DNA of 34,496 nucleotides from Candidatus Iainarchaeum sp. (GCA_028701835.1 JAQVQA010000003.1:5673-40168); one strand, 5' to 3'. Shown: positions 17,526 to 24,145, counted from the stretch's first letter. Notes: generated by a model from the letters alone, not told the origin. Made by a program: numbers and translations.

Positions 17526-18356
17526 ATGAATAAATTTAGAAGCGAAATCAAATCAATAGTTGATTCAAATTATTTTAATTATTTTATAATATTAATTATT
17601 TTATTTTCTGCAATTCTTGTCGGGTTTAGCGTTGATTTGAGTCCTTCATCCCCCTATTTTAATTTAGTGAATTTTTTAGAATTAATAATTTTAACTATTT
17701 TTTGCATTGAATTGGTTATGAGAATAATTGCTGAAGAAAAACCCCACTCATTTTTTCTTGACGCGTTTAACTTATTTGATTTTTTAATAGTTGCATTATG
17801 TTTTATTCCTTTTCAAAGCAAAGCGGTTTATGTTCTTAGGTTAGTTAGAGTTCTTAGAACATTTAGATTATTTAGAGCTTTCCCTAATCTTCGTCCGGTA
17901 GTTAGTGGAATAATTAAGAGTCTGTCTTCAGTTTTATTCGTCGCTATTTTATTATTTATAATAATTTACATTTACGCTGTTTTAGGAGTCTCTTTATTTG
18001 GTTCAGTTGATCCAATTCATTTTGGATCTCTTTGGAAAGGATTATTCACGTTGTTCCAAATACTTACCCTTGAAAATTGGAATACTATCATGCTTCCAGC
18101 AAACTCTGCATACCCTTTAGGAGGGCCCCTTTATTTTGTTTCATTTATAATAATTGGAACCATGATTATAATGAATTTATTTTTAGGAATAATTGTTGGA
18201 AACATGGGCAAAGCAATTGACAAAATAACAGGGAATGAAGAAATGAAAGATTACTTAGATGAAGATGCTAAAAGAGAAGAAAAATTAGATCAAAGACTAA
18301 AAGCGATTGAAAAACAATTAATCCTACTCGCAAGAAAAGAAAGAAGAAAAAAATAA
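17526..18356 (+). CDS. NaChBac/NavAb-like voltage-gated cation channel (single six-helix subunit)
   Basis: 276 residues with six membrane helices. S4 (about 101-120) carries Arg at 105, 108, 111, 114 and 117, every third position, the voltage-sensor signature. The pore loop contains T-L-E-N-W-N (181-186), matching the T-L-E-S-W-S/A filter of bacterial homotetrameric Na+ channels, with Asn for Ser. S6 (about 203-225) is followed by an acidic/basic coiled-coil tail (245-276), as in NavAb-type channels. It should assemble as a tetramer; the filter Glu predicts Na+ (possibly Ca2+) selectivity. A TATA-like TTATTAAAC lies about 30 nt upstream. It neighbours two SPFH genes and a noncoding element. 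Confidence 0.9.
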   Translation: MNKFRSEIKSIVDSNYFNYFIILIILFSAILVGFSVDLSPSSPYFNLVNFLELIILTIFCIELVMRIIAEEKPHSFFLDAFNLFDFLIVALCFIPFQSKAVYVLRLVRVLRTFRLFRAFPNLRPVVSGIIKSLSSVLFVAILLFIIIYIYAVLGVSLFGSVDPIHFGSLWKGLFTLFQILTLENWNTIMLPANSAYPLGGPLYFVSFIIIGTMIIMNLFLGIIVGNMGKAIDKITGNEEMKDYLDEDAKREEKLDQRLKAIEKQLILLARKERRKK

Positions 18357-18390
18357 TTTTTATTAAATAACTAAAAAATTATTATTTTTA

Positions 18391-18533
18391 TACCCTGACC
18401 GGGATTCGGACCCGGGTTAATGCCTAATTCTCGCTATTGCCTCTTTCTTTTGGGCAACCTACACTTTTCTTTCTCTGTGAGAAAGAAAAGGGCGGTGAGA
18501 AGGCACTGTGCTTGACCGCTGCACTATCAGGGC
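18391..18533 (-). tRNA. tRNA-Glu (CUC) with a 70-nt intron
   Basis: Acceptor GCCCTGA pairs with TCAGGGT (G1-U72 wobble), with discriminator A. The D-stem is GTGC/GCAC with GG in the loop, the anticodon stem GTGCC/GGCAT with loop TTCTCA-A (anticodon CTC), and the T-arm CCGGG-TCCGAAT-CCCGG. An intron after position 37 (18426-18495) contains a perfect 12-bp hairpin (18464-18490, loop TGT on the plus strand) and a second TTGCC/GGCAA hairpin. Position 55 is C, not T. Confidence 0.93.
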
Positions 18534-18613
18534 GTGGCATTTTTTGAATATTTTATTCGTAAATATTTTCATTTTGATTAGGTTTATATTGCTTACTCAC
18601 GTCGTTTGTTTGC

Positions 18614-19276
18614 ATGAAATTAAAAGCGGTTTTGTTAGATTTGGATGGTACTCTAATTGATTCTATTCCTCTTATTATGGAGAGTGATTTGGCTACTATT
18701 AAAGAATTTGGTTTTAGTGTTTCTCATCAAAAGTTAAGAGAGTTGAGTAACTTGCATTCAAGGGATATTGCTTATTATTTAATGGATTTGAATAGAACTA
18801 ATTTTTGTTTAGAAGATTTTATTGAATTTAGAAGAAGTTATTTTGAAAAGTTATTAAAAAAGCACAAAGTTAATGGTTTGTGGTTTAAAGGCGCTAAAAA
18901 TTTTTTAAAAGAAATTAATGAATTTTTTCCACTAGCACTAGTAACGGGTTCTCGCCATAGATTCATTAACCAAGTCTTTGATAAGAGTACAAGAAATTAT
19001 TTTAAATCAATTATTACTAGTGATGATGTTGAGCACAAAAAACCAGATATTGAACCTTTACAAATTGCAATTAGAAAATTGAAAGTAAAAAAAGAAGAGA
19101 TTGTTTTTATTGGAGACTCTGTAATAGACGGATTAATGTGTCAACGATTAGGAGTAAAGTTTATTGCAAAAATTGGTGGAATAAGTACTGAAAATCAATT
19201 AAAAAAATTTAACCCTATTTTTGTTGCAAGAGATTTTAGTGAAATCACTTCTTTTTTAGCCCGTGTTTTTAGTTAA
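18614..19276 (+). CDS. HAD-superfamily hydrolase (phosphoglycolate-phosphatase-like)
   Basis: 220 residues with all HAD motifs: motif I DLDGTL with nucleophile Asp near residue 9, a helical cap (about 15-85), motif II as TGSR (about 117-120), motif III Lys in HKKPD, and motif IV GDSVIDG with the paired acidic residues. It should remove phosphate from a small metabolite; the GDS-x-x-D layout and cap type resemble phosphoglycolate phosphatases or beta-phosphoglucomutases, but the substrate cannot be read from sequence. TATA TTTATATT lies about 28 nt before the ATG (leaderless). It ends exactly where the convergent DUF116 gene ends (no gap). Confidence 0.88.
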   Translation: MKLKAVLLDLDGTLIDSIPLIMESDLATIKEFGFSVSHQKLRELSNLHSRDIAYYLMDLNRTNFCLEDFIEFRRSYFEKLLKKHKVNGLWFKGAKNFLKEINEFFPLALVTGSRHRFINQVFDKSTRNYFKSIITSDDVEHKKPDIEPLQIAIRKLKVKKEEIVFIGDSVIDGLMCQRLGVKFIAKIGGISTENQLKKFNPIFVARDFSEITSFLARVFS

Positions 19277-19858
19277 TTATTTTTTTTTATTTGGTTTATC
19301 TATTAATGATAGTTTCTCTTCTAATAGAGGTAAGTTTATTTGAGTGTCTTTGCAACCATCTTTTAGTAAGAGAACTGTTTGGGGTATTATATTAACTTGT
19401 TTAGTTAATTCAAATGCTAGTATTGCTTCGTGAAAACAACAAACCCCTATTGCTGCTTTTGGTTTGTATTTTTCAAGCATTTTTTTAACCATACTTCCTC
19501 CAGGAACAATGTATATTTGAGTGTACCCAATTTTTTCAGCAATACTAACTGCTTTGTCCAAGTCACAACCCCCACAGTGTTTGCAGTGTATTCCTTCTTC
19601 GTCACTAATTGCTTTACAAACCCTAGTGTTTCTTGAACAATGTGGTAAGAATAAGGCTCTGTCTTTGAAAGGAATTTTTCTAAACTCTGGTTCATACACA
19701 GCGTTTCTTAGTTCAACATGAGCAAATTGGATTAAAGCGTCACTTAAACCTAATGATTTTCCTATTCCTTCAGCAGCACTCGCAGCATTCAAATGCGCTC
19801 CCGAATCAACGGTTTTTGCAACAGCAAGCTTTATTCTTTGATAAATACTTTCAACCAT
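19277..19858 (-). CDS. DUF116-family cysteine-rich protein
   Basis: 193 residues. The pattern RALFLPHCSR, then C-K-A, then GIHCKHCGGCDL, a GY-x-x-x-x-x-PGGS segment and GVCCFHEAILA matches the DUF116 family (PF01976-like), found mainly in archaea and anaerobic bacteria. The conserved cysteines suggest a metal or Fe-S site. A helical N-terminus of about 60 residues precedes the Cys core. Its biochemical role is not established. It is convergent with the HAD gene, and the CAU tRNA lies just upstream on the same strand. Confidence 0.85.
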   Translation of the reverse strand: MVESIYQRIKLAVAKTVDSGAHLNAASAAEGIGKSLGLSDALIQFAHVELRNAVYEPEFRKIPFKDRALFLPHCSRNTRVCKAISDEEGIHCKHCGGCDLDKAVSIAEKIGYTQIYIVPGGSMVKKMLEKYKPKAAIGVCCFHEAILAFELTKQVNIIPQTVLLLKDGCKDTQINLPLLEEKLSLIDKPNKKK

Positions 19859-19916
19859 AGATAACTAGAAAATAAAAGCAATTAATTATAAAAGTAAGTG
19901 AAAAGAAAAAAAATAG

Positions 19917-19989
19917 TGCCACTGGGCGGAATCGCACCGCCGAGCTTCCGATTATGAGTCGGACGATCTAACTGCTGATCTACAGTGGC
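19917..19989 (-). tRNA. tRNA with CAU anticodon (elongator Met or Ile2)
   Basis: 73 nt, no intron. Acceptor GCCACTG/CAGTGGC with discriminator A; D-stem GATC/GATC with loop AGCAGTTA; anticodon arm TCCGA-CTCATAA-TCGGA; T-arm GGCGG-TGCGATT-CCGCC. It lacks the three G-C pairs of an initiator anticodon stem, so it is an elongator Met or a lysidine/agmatidine-type Ile tRNA. Odd points: position 55 is G, and the D-loop has no GG dinucleotide, so the usual G18-U55 contact cannot form in the standard way. Confidence 0.9.
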
Positions 19990-19990
19990 A

Positions 19991-20330
19991 GAACCACAAA
20001 ATCGGTTCACGCTTTATCCTTCTCGCAGTTTCACTGCTTAAAAGAATTTCCATTCGAAAATCTCAAAACTTACTATCTTGCCTTTTTCGCGAACCTTTTT
20101 CTAAAAAGGCTCCGACACCAACTGCTGATCTACAGTGGCTTAAACTGCCCAGCTACCAAACAAAACCATTGGTTTTGTGGGTCCCGCAAACTTTCAGTTT
20201 GCTTGGAGTTCGCATCTCGAGTCTATCTCGTGGTGAAGTATTACTTCACTACGCCTCGCAAAATCTTTGATTTTGCTTAGTCGCTTTGCTCGATAGACTT
20301 TCCAAAAAACATCTAGCTAAACTGCCCCTA
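19991..20330 (-). ncRNA. Hairpin-rich noncoding region, possible structured RNA or palindromic repeat array
   Basis: No credible ORF. Strong hairpins follow one another: GAACC/GGTTC (19991-20008), GCAGT-ttc-ACTGC (20025-20037), CCTTTT/AAAAGG (20094-20109), ACAAAACC-att-GGTTTTGT (20160-20178), GCAAACT-ttc-AGTTTGC (20186-20202), CGTGGTGAAG/CTTCACTACG (20229-20253) and GCAAAATC-ttt-GATTTTGC (20258-20276). An outer GTCTATC/GATAGAC stem (20221-20227 with 20292-20298) encloses the last two. Three of these share the frame CGCA..TTC/TTT..TGCTT with different but complementary stems. A minus-strand TATA (20352-20359) predicts transcription from about 20330 toward the tRNA. Transcription is inferred. 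An alternative view is a tandem array of mobile palindromic repeats. Confidence 0.5.
20120..20139 (-). repeat. Exact copy of the first 20 nt of the adjacent CAU tRNA
   Basis: Bases 20120-20139 are identical to 19970-19989, the 5'-terminal acceptor strand and D-stem start of the tRNA. The spacing is exactly 150 nt in the same orientation, and the match stops precisely at the tRNA 5' end. It lies inside the hairpin-rich region. Confidence 0.8.
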
Positions 20331-20351
20331 AATAAAACCCCCTTGAAAAGG

Positions 20352-20359
20352 TTTTAATA
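20352..20359 (-). promoter_or_regulatory. TATA box for the hairpin-rich RNA / tRNA transcript
   Basis: On the minus strand TATTAAAA lies about 26 nt before the GGGGCAG at 20328-20322, correct archaeal spacing for a transcript starting near 20330. It sits between this region and the end of the rpiA-like gene. Confidence 0.45.
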
Positions 20360-20379
20360 CTTGCTTTTTTAACAAAATT

Positions 20380-21054
20380 TTAAGCTTCAGGATTATTTAA
20401 TCTGCTTTTTACAATTAGTTGTGTTCCATGAAGTACTACTCTATCAGCATACCCTGTAAATAAACTTGTTTCGAGTACTCCAGGGATTCTTTTTATTTGA
20501 TAATCTAAATCATCTAGGTCATATACTTCATCAATTTTTATGTCTACAAAGTAGTGTCCTGTTTCACTCAAAACTGGTTTGTCTTTGTCTATTCTTAGTT
20601 TCACTTCACCTAAGTTCATTAATTGAGTAATTGTTTTGTTTATTGCAAATGAACTCACTTCTGCAGATATTGGCCAATTTAGTTTTTGAACAAATTCTTT
20701 TTCTTCACAAATTACAATCATTTCTTCTGCATCAAGTGCAATCATCTTGTCTCTAATTAAAGAAGTTGTTTCGTTTGAGATATAATTAAAATCTTCGTCT
20801 ACTTGATCAACGAAATCAAAAGCCAAGTCTATGTCAACACTATCAAGTGAAACTACTGGTATTTTTAGTTGACTTGCAAGTAGAGCCATTGAGTGAGAGG
20901 TTGGAACTATTTTTATTCTCACCCCTGCGTTTATAGAGTATAAAGCTAATTTTTTTAAAAATTCTTCATTAGTTGGACCTGTTCCAAAAGAAACTATTGT
21001 ATCTTGTTTTACATATTTTTCAAGTAGAGCTTCTATTCTTTCACTTGTAATCAT
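20380..21054 (-). CDS. Ribose-5-phosphate isomerase A-like protein with degenerate active site
   Basis: 224 residues. Overall RpiA architecture is clear: the N-terminal GTG-P-T-N-E-E-F substrate loop (about 24-32), the D-F-V-D-Q-V-D segment matching the DGADEVD motif, SAEVSSFA matching the PVEV-x-PFA segment, and GVLETSLF matching GVVETGLF. In RpiA the KGGGGA motif carries the catalytic Lys; here the region reads Y-I-S-N-E-T-T-S, with no Lys or glycine run. RpiA interconverts ribose-5-phosphate and ribulose-5-phosphate, so activity is doubtful and a changed function is possible. TATA TTTTATTT lies about 25-30 nt upstream of the ATG. Confidence 0.78.
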   Translation of the reverse strand: MITSERIEALLEKYVKQDTIVSFGTGPTNEEFLKKLALYSINAGVRIKIVPTSHSMALLASQLKIPVVSLDSVDIDLAFDFVDQVDEDFNYISNETTSLIRDKMIALDAEEMIVICEEKEFVQKLNWPISAEVSSFAINKTITQLMNLGEVKLRIDKDKPVLSETGHYFVDIKIDEVYDLDDLDYQIKRIPGVLETSLFTGYADRVVLHGTQLIVKSRLNNPEA

Positions 21055-21187
21055 ACTTAAAGGAAAGGATTTTGTTAAATAAAAGGATTATTGTAAGAAA
21101 AAAATTAAATTTTTCTCTTCTTTTTTGTGTATTGTATTCTTACTCAAAGGATTTTAAAAACATTTTTTTAAGATTAGTTGGTTTTTT

Positions 21188-22270
21188 TTAATTTTTTCTC
21201 CAAACAACTTTTACATCATCAGTTCTTTGTTTTGGAAGAATCACTAATTTGTTTTTAGGGGTTCTTACTCCTGAAGAGTACATTAACAAACCGAGCCAGC
21301 CGATTTGGGCAGCGTTATCCACCATTACTGAATTTGGAGGAATAAATAATTTTGCTCCTCTTTCGTCACACATTTTTTTCACCATTTCTTGTAGTGCTTT
21401 TGAACATCCAACTCCTCCACCAAGAACTACTTCTTTTTTTTCTGTGTGAGCAAGGGCTCTTTCAGTTACTTCAGTGAGCATTGCAAAAGCATTGTGTAAA
21501 ACTGAATAAACCAAATCTTCTTGATTTATTTTTCCTTTCTTTACTTCTTCAATTTTTTTTGTTGCAGAAGTTAAGAGTCCACTAAAAGCCAAATCCATTC
21601 CTTTTACTGTATAAGGTAATTCGAGAAGTTCACGTGGTGAAGCCATTGCTTCACTACGCCCAGCAAAAGCAGATACTTTTGCAAGGGTTCCTTTAAAGTA
21701 CATTTCATCAAGTTTTGGTCCTGCAGGAAATCCAAGTCCCAGTTCCCTACCAAATGTGTCCAAGAAATTGCCAATTCCTGTGTCTAGGGTTTCTCCAAAA
21801 ACTCTGTAATAAGAATTTTCGTAGCAAATGATTTGTGTGTTTGCTCCACTCGCATAAAGCATTATTGGGTCTTTAGCATTGCATAATTTTCTTCCAATCT
21901 CAATGTGCGCCACGCAGTGATTAACTCCAATTAAAGGGATATTATTTTTCAGTGCAACTTGCCTTGCACTAATTGCACCAACTCGAAGCGCGTTTCCAAT
22001 TCCTGGCCCTTGAGAGAAACTAACTAAATCAATTTCACTCAAATTCACTTTCGCTTTTTCTAAAGCAGATTTAATTATATTTAAAGAACAAGCATAGTGA
22101 TGTTCTGCTAATTCTCTTGGAATCATTCCTCCTGTTGTAGTAGTGTAAGAATCTTTTTCATTTGAAAGAATTTTACAAGTTGATTTTTTGTAATCCTTTT
22201 TATCAATGTCGCTCTCAACTACACTCGCGCCAAAAGTGTGTGCAGTTGATTCAATTCCAAGCGTTAACAT
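21188..22270 (-). CDS. kae1: Kae1/TsaD, tRNA N6-threonylcarbamoyladenosine (t6A) modification protein
   Basis: 360 residues. Conserved Kae1 features: GIESTAHTFG at the N-terminus, AEHHYA and GVNHCVAHIE supplying the metal-binding histidines, SGANTQ, GETLDTGIGNFLD, LPYTVKGMDLAFSGLL, and the C-terminal VMVDNAAQIGW with the metal-binding Asp. It transfers the threonylcarbamoyl group to A37 of ANN-decoding tRNAs within the KEOPS complex. It is not fused to Bud32. Between GPK and LPYTVKGMD there are about 31 residues where I recall about 13 in Pyrococcus Kae1; the extra part coincides with a double-hairpin repeat (21633-21682). The catalytic motifs are intact, so it is probably functional. GGTGA upstream of the ATG supports the start. 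Confidence 0.95.
   Translation of the reverse strand: MLTLGIESTAHTFGASVVESDIDKKDYKKSTCKILSNEKDSYTTTTGGMIPRELAEHHYACSLNIIKSALEKAKVNLSEIDLVSFSQGPGIGNALRVGAISARQVALKNNIPLIGVNHCVAHIEIGRKLCNAKDPIMLYASGANTQIICYENSYYRVFGETLDTGIGNFLDTFGRELGLGFPAGPKLDEMYFKGTLAKVSAFAGRSEAMASPRELLELPYTVKGMDLAFSGLLTSATKKIEEVKKGKINQEDLVYSVLHNAFAMLTEVTERALAHTEKKEVVLGGGVGCSKALQEMVKKMCDERGAKLFIPPNSVMVDNAAQIGWLGLLMYSSGVRTPKNKLVILPKQRTDDVKVVWRKN
21621..21690. repeat. Double-hairpin palindromic repeat inside the tsaD reading frame
   Basis: Hairpin 1: CGTGGTGAAG (21633-21642) and CTTCACTACG (21649-21658), a 10-bp stem with one G-T pair. A 4-nt linker follows. Hairpin 2: GCAAAAG (21663-21669) and CTTTTGC (21676-21682). The noncoding copy at 20229-20276 has the same order, identical hairpin-1 arms, the same linker length and the same GCAAAA/TTTTGC core. 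In tsaD it encodes residues around AKVSAFAGRSEAMASPRE, in frame and without a stop. Confidence 0.8.
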
Positions 22271-22296
22271 TTTTTCACCAATAAGATATATTGATA

Positions 22297-22983
22297 CTAC
22301 ATATGTTTTAACTTAGATAAATCCCCATCAACTCTTTGAGAAGGATTCTTTTCCAAATACACTTTGGCGTTTAGATCCCCTTTTCTTGCAAGAGCATTTA
22401 TCCCTCTTAAAAAAGATTGATGAAAAAGATTATCTTTCACATCTTTCAATTTAATAATTTCTCCAAATACTCTAAAGTCCCCATGTTCTGCTAAATCAGC
22501 AAGTCCATCAATAGCAATCATTCTAGAAAATCTTTTTTTTGATTTAATTAAATCTTTTAAAATAGGAAATACCCTCTTGTCACCTCTTTTTGATAAGACT
22601 TGAAACCCAACAGATGCATCTATCATTTCACCAACATTTGGACTTTTAAGACCAGCAACTAATCCTCTAAATACATTCTGTGTATCTGATAAGTTTCTTA
22701 CACACTCCAAAATAAGCATTCTTGTAAATTGATTAGGATTTATTTTTCTGCTTGAAAAGTTATTTAAGATTCTAAGAGCTCCTCTATCCCCCATTTTTGC
22801 ACGCTCCTCCAATTCTTCTATTAACTTAATCGCTAAACTTTCATTCTTAACAGTCCTAATAGTTTTTTTTAACTGCCTTAAACTTGGTGTTTCAAAATTA
22901 ACTAATTTTCTAACAACATCCTGATTGGTTTTGTTTTTTTTTGCACGCTTTAATACAGTCAATGATTTTTGTATGTGTTTCAT
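22297..22983 (-). CDS. HEAT-like helical repeat protein
   Basis: About 228 residues, all predicted alpha-helix. Repeating pairs of helices carry HEAT/armadillo-like patterns such as A-x-x-G-D-x-R-V/A-x-x-x-L at GDRGALRIL, GDKRVFPILKDLI, GDFRVFGEIIKL and GDLNAKVYL. It is probably a protein-interaction scaffold. I prefer the ATG at 22983 because GGTGA, part of the upstream CPBP stop region, sits 5-7 nt before it; a GTG at 22992 would give three more residues and a 4-nt overlap. It is coupled to the CPBP protease gene upstream and lies 26 nt before tsaD. The partner is unknown. Confidence 0.75.
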   Translation of the reverse strand: MKHIQKSLTVLKRAKKNKTNQDVVRKLVNFETPSLRQLKKTIRTVKNESLAIKLIEELEERAKMGDRGALRILNNFSSRKINPNQFTRMLILECVRNLSDTQNVFRGLVAGLKSPNVGEMIDASVGFQVLSKRGDKRVFPILKDLIKSKKRFSRMIAIDGLADLAEHGDFRVFGEIIKLKDVKDNLFHQSFLRGINALARKGDLNAKVYLEKNPSQRVDGDLSKLKHM

Positions 22984-22988
22984 TAATT

Positions 22989-23522
22989 TCACCCTGATAA
23001 AATATACAATATTATTGCAAACAAGTTATATAATAAGTGCCCTAAATAGTTTTGGGTTATTGAATTATTTTGTTTGAACCAATAAGCTAGCATTAATCCT
23101 AAAGCAAATGCACCTATTACTTGGGCAATTGAGTAGTACCCAATGTGAGCAATTCCAAAAATGATTGAGGAAGGAATTAATCCAATTTGTTTTACTAAAA
23201 AACTTCTAAAAAATAGTTCTTCAACAAAAACCATTATTATTATTACAATTAAGTATAGTGTGATGTTTTGAGAATTTATTGCAATTACTTCACTTACTTT
23301 TTCAAGATCATTTATTCCGCTTAAATTAAAAACCATTGATAATAAAAGAAACCCTATTAGTAGTGCAAAAAATAATTTTACTCCACCAACTAATTCAACA
23401 AAAGGATTTTTTTTAATTGGAATTAATTCTTGTTTTATTTTGCCCCAACTCTTTTTTTTGATTATTCTTAACCAAAAAATTGGCATAGTTATCATTAATA
23501 CTAGTAAAACAAAGTCAAGCAT
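22989..23522 (-). CDS. CPBP-family (Rce1/Abi-like) intramembrane metalloprotease
   Basis: 177 residues with about five membrane helices. All three catalytic motifs are present: EE-x-x-x-R in VEELFFRSFLV, the F-x-x-x-H motif in FGIAHIG, and H-x-x-x-N in LGHLLYN. The family includes the CAAX prenyl protease Rce1 and bacterial immunity or maturation proteases; the substrate here is unknown. A TATA-like TTTTAAAA lies about 25-30 nt upstream of the ATG, so it probably has its own promoter, separated by T-runs from the S27ae gene. Together with the HEAT-like gene it interrupts the common archaeal S27ae-Kae1 neighbourhood. Confidence 0.9.
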   Translation of the reverse strand: MLDFVLLVLMITMPIFWLRIIKKKSWGKIKQELIPIKKNPFVELVGGVKLFFALLIGFLLLSMVFNLSGINDLEKVSEVIAINSQNITLYLIVIIIMVFVEELFFRSFLVKQIGLIPSSIIFGIAHIGYYSIAQVIGAFALGLMLAYWFKQNNSITQNYLGHLLYNLFAIILYILSG

Positions 23523-23596
23523 AATAAAGAAAGAGAGTTTCTTTTTTTAAAATGATTTAATAAAAAAAATTTTTTTAGAAAAAGGAAAAAGAAGTT

Positions 23597-23770
23597 TTAG
23601 CTTCTTTTCTCCATGTATCCGCATAACCCGCACGCGTACCTATTTTTGTGTGCTGCCATGAATACTCCCGGACCACACTTTGGACAGAATTTTGTCTTTC
23701 TTTTTAAAACTCCGCTTGAAACATCATATTGACTCGACTTTAATTTTTTTTCTTTTTCTTGTTTAGCCAT
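23597..23770 (-). CDS. rps27ae: Ribosomal protein S27ae (eS31)
   Basis: 57 residues from the ATG at 23770 (MAKQEK). The GTG at 23782 lies within the GGTGAG ribosome site and is not the start. The zinc ribbon is C-P-K-C ([11 protein letters not shown]), then C-G-L-C ([11 protein letters not shown]), with the basic segment AAHKNRYAC. It is a small-subunit component of archaeal ribosomes, the last gene of the transcription/translation cluster, 28 nt after S24e. T-rich DNA after the stop probably terminates the operon. Confidence 0.93.
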   Translation of the reverse strand: MAKQEKEKKLKSSQYDVSSGVLKRKTKFCPKCGPGVFMAAHKNRYACGLCGYMEKRS

Positions 23771-23798
23771 TTTTATTCTCACCTTTTGTAATAATCAT

Positions 23799-24125
23799 TT
23801 ATTTTTTGAAACTTGCTGGAGCGTCACTATTTGTTTCTGTAGTTTTAGTTTCTTTTCCAAAGTTTCTTGTTATAACATACTTTGCTTCAGTACTTTTTAG
23901 TGATGCTTGATCATTATAAGCTCTAGCATATATCACTGCGTGTGATGAACCAAATTTTGTTTCAACTTTTTGTATAGCAATATTTTCAACAGGTGTGTTT
24001 AATAGTGCGGATAATTTTTCTCTTATTTGTATTTTTGAAGGAATTGTTTTTTCTTCTAATTCAGCTATTACTTCTGTTCTATTAAATAATTCATTTTTTT
24101 TCTTGTCCTTTATTTTTACTTCCAT
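23799..24125 (-). CDS. rps24e: Ribosomal protein S24e (eS24)
   Basis: 108 residues from the ATG at 24125 (MEVKIKD), with GGTGAAC just upstream; the in-frame GTG at 24134 belongs to that ribosome site. It matches S24e: the start pattern KKNELFNRTEV, the PSK-x-x-IREKL segment, the IQKVETKFGSSHAVIYARAY core, and a basic C-terminus. The tail is short and Ser/Thr/Glu/Lys-rich. It sits between Spt4 and S27ae, as in many archaea. Confidence 0.93.
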   Translation of the reverse strand: MEVKIKDKKKNELFNRTEVIAELEEKTIPSKIQIREKLSALLNTPVENIAIQKVETKFGSSHAVIYARAYNDQASLKSTEAKYVITRNFGKETKTTETNSDAPASFKK

Positions 24126-24145
24126 TGTGTTCACCCGCTAAATTT

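Noticed and set aside
19970-20139. Direct repeat as a CRISPR array
   Set aside because: Only two copies, one is part of a tRNA, and no cas genes are present.
20140-20330. RNase P RNA candidate, from a GGAAAGTC motif near the predicted 5' end
   Set aside because: No convincing CR-IV/CR-V (ACAGAA-type) region and no P4 partner in the right place; the motif alone is too short.
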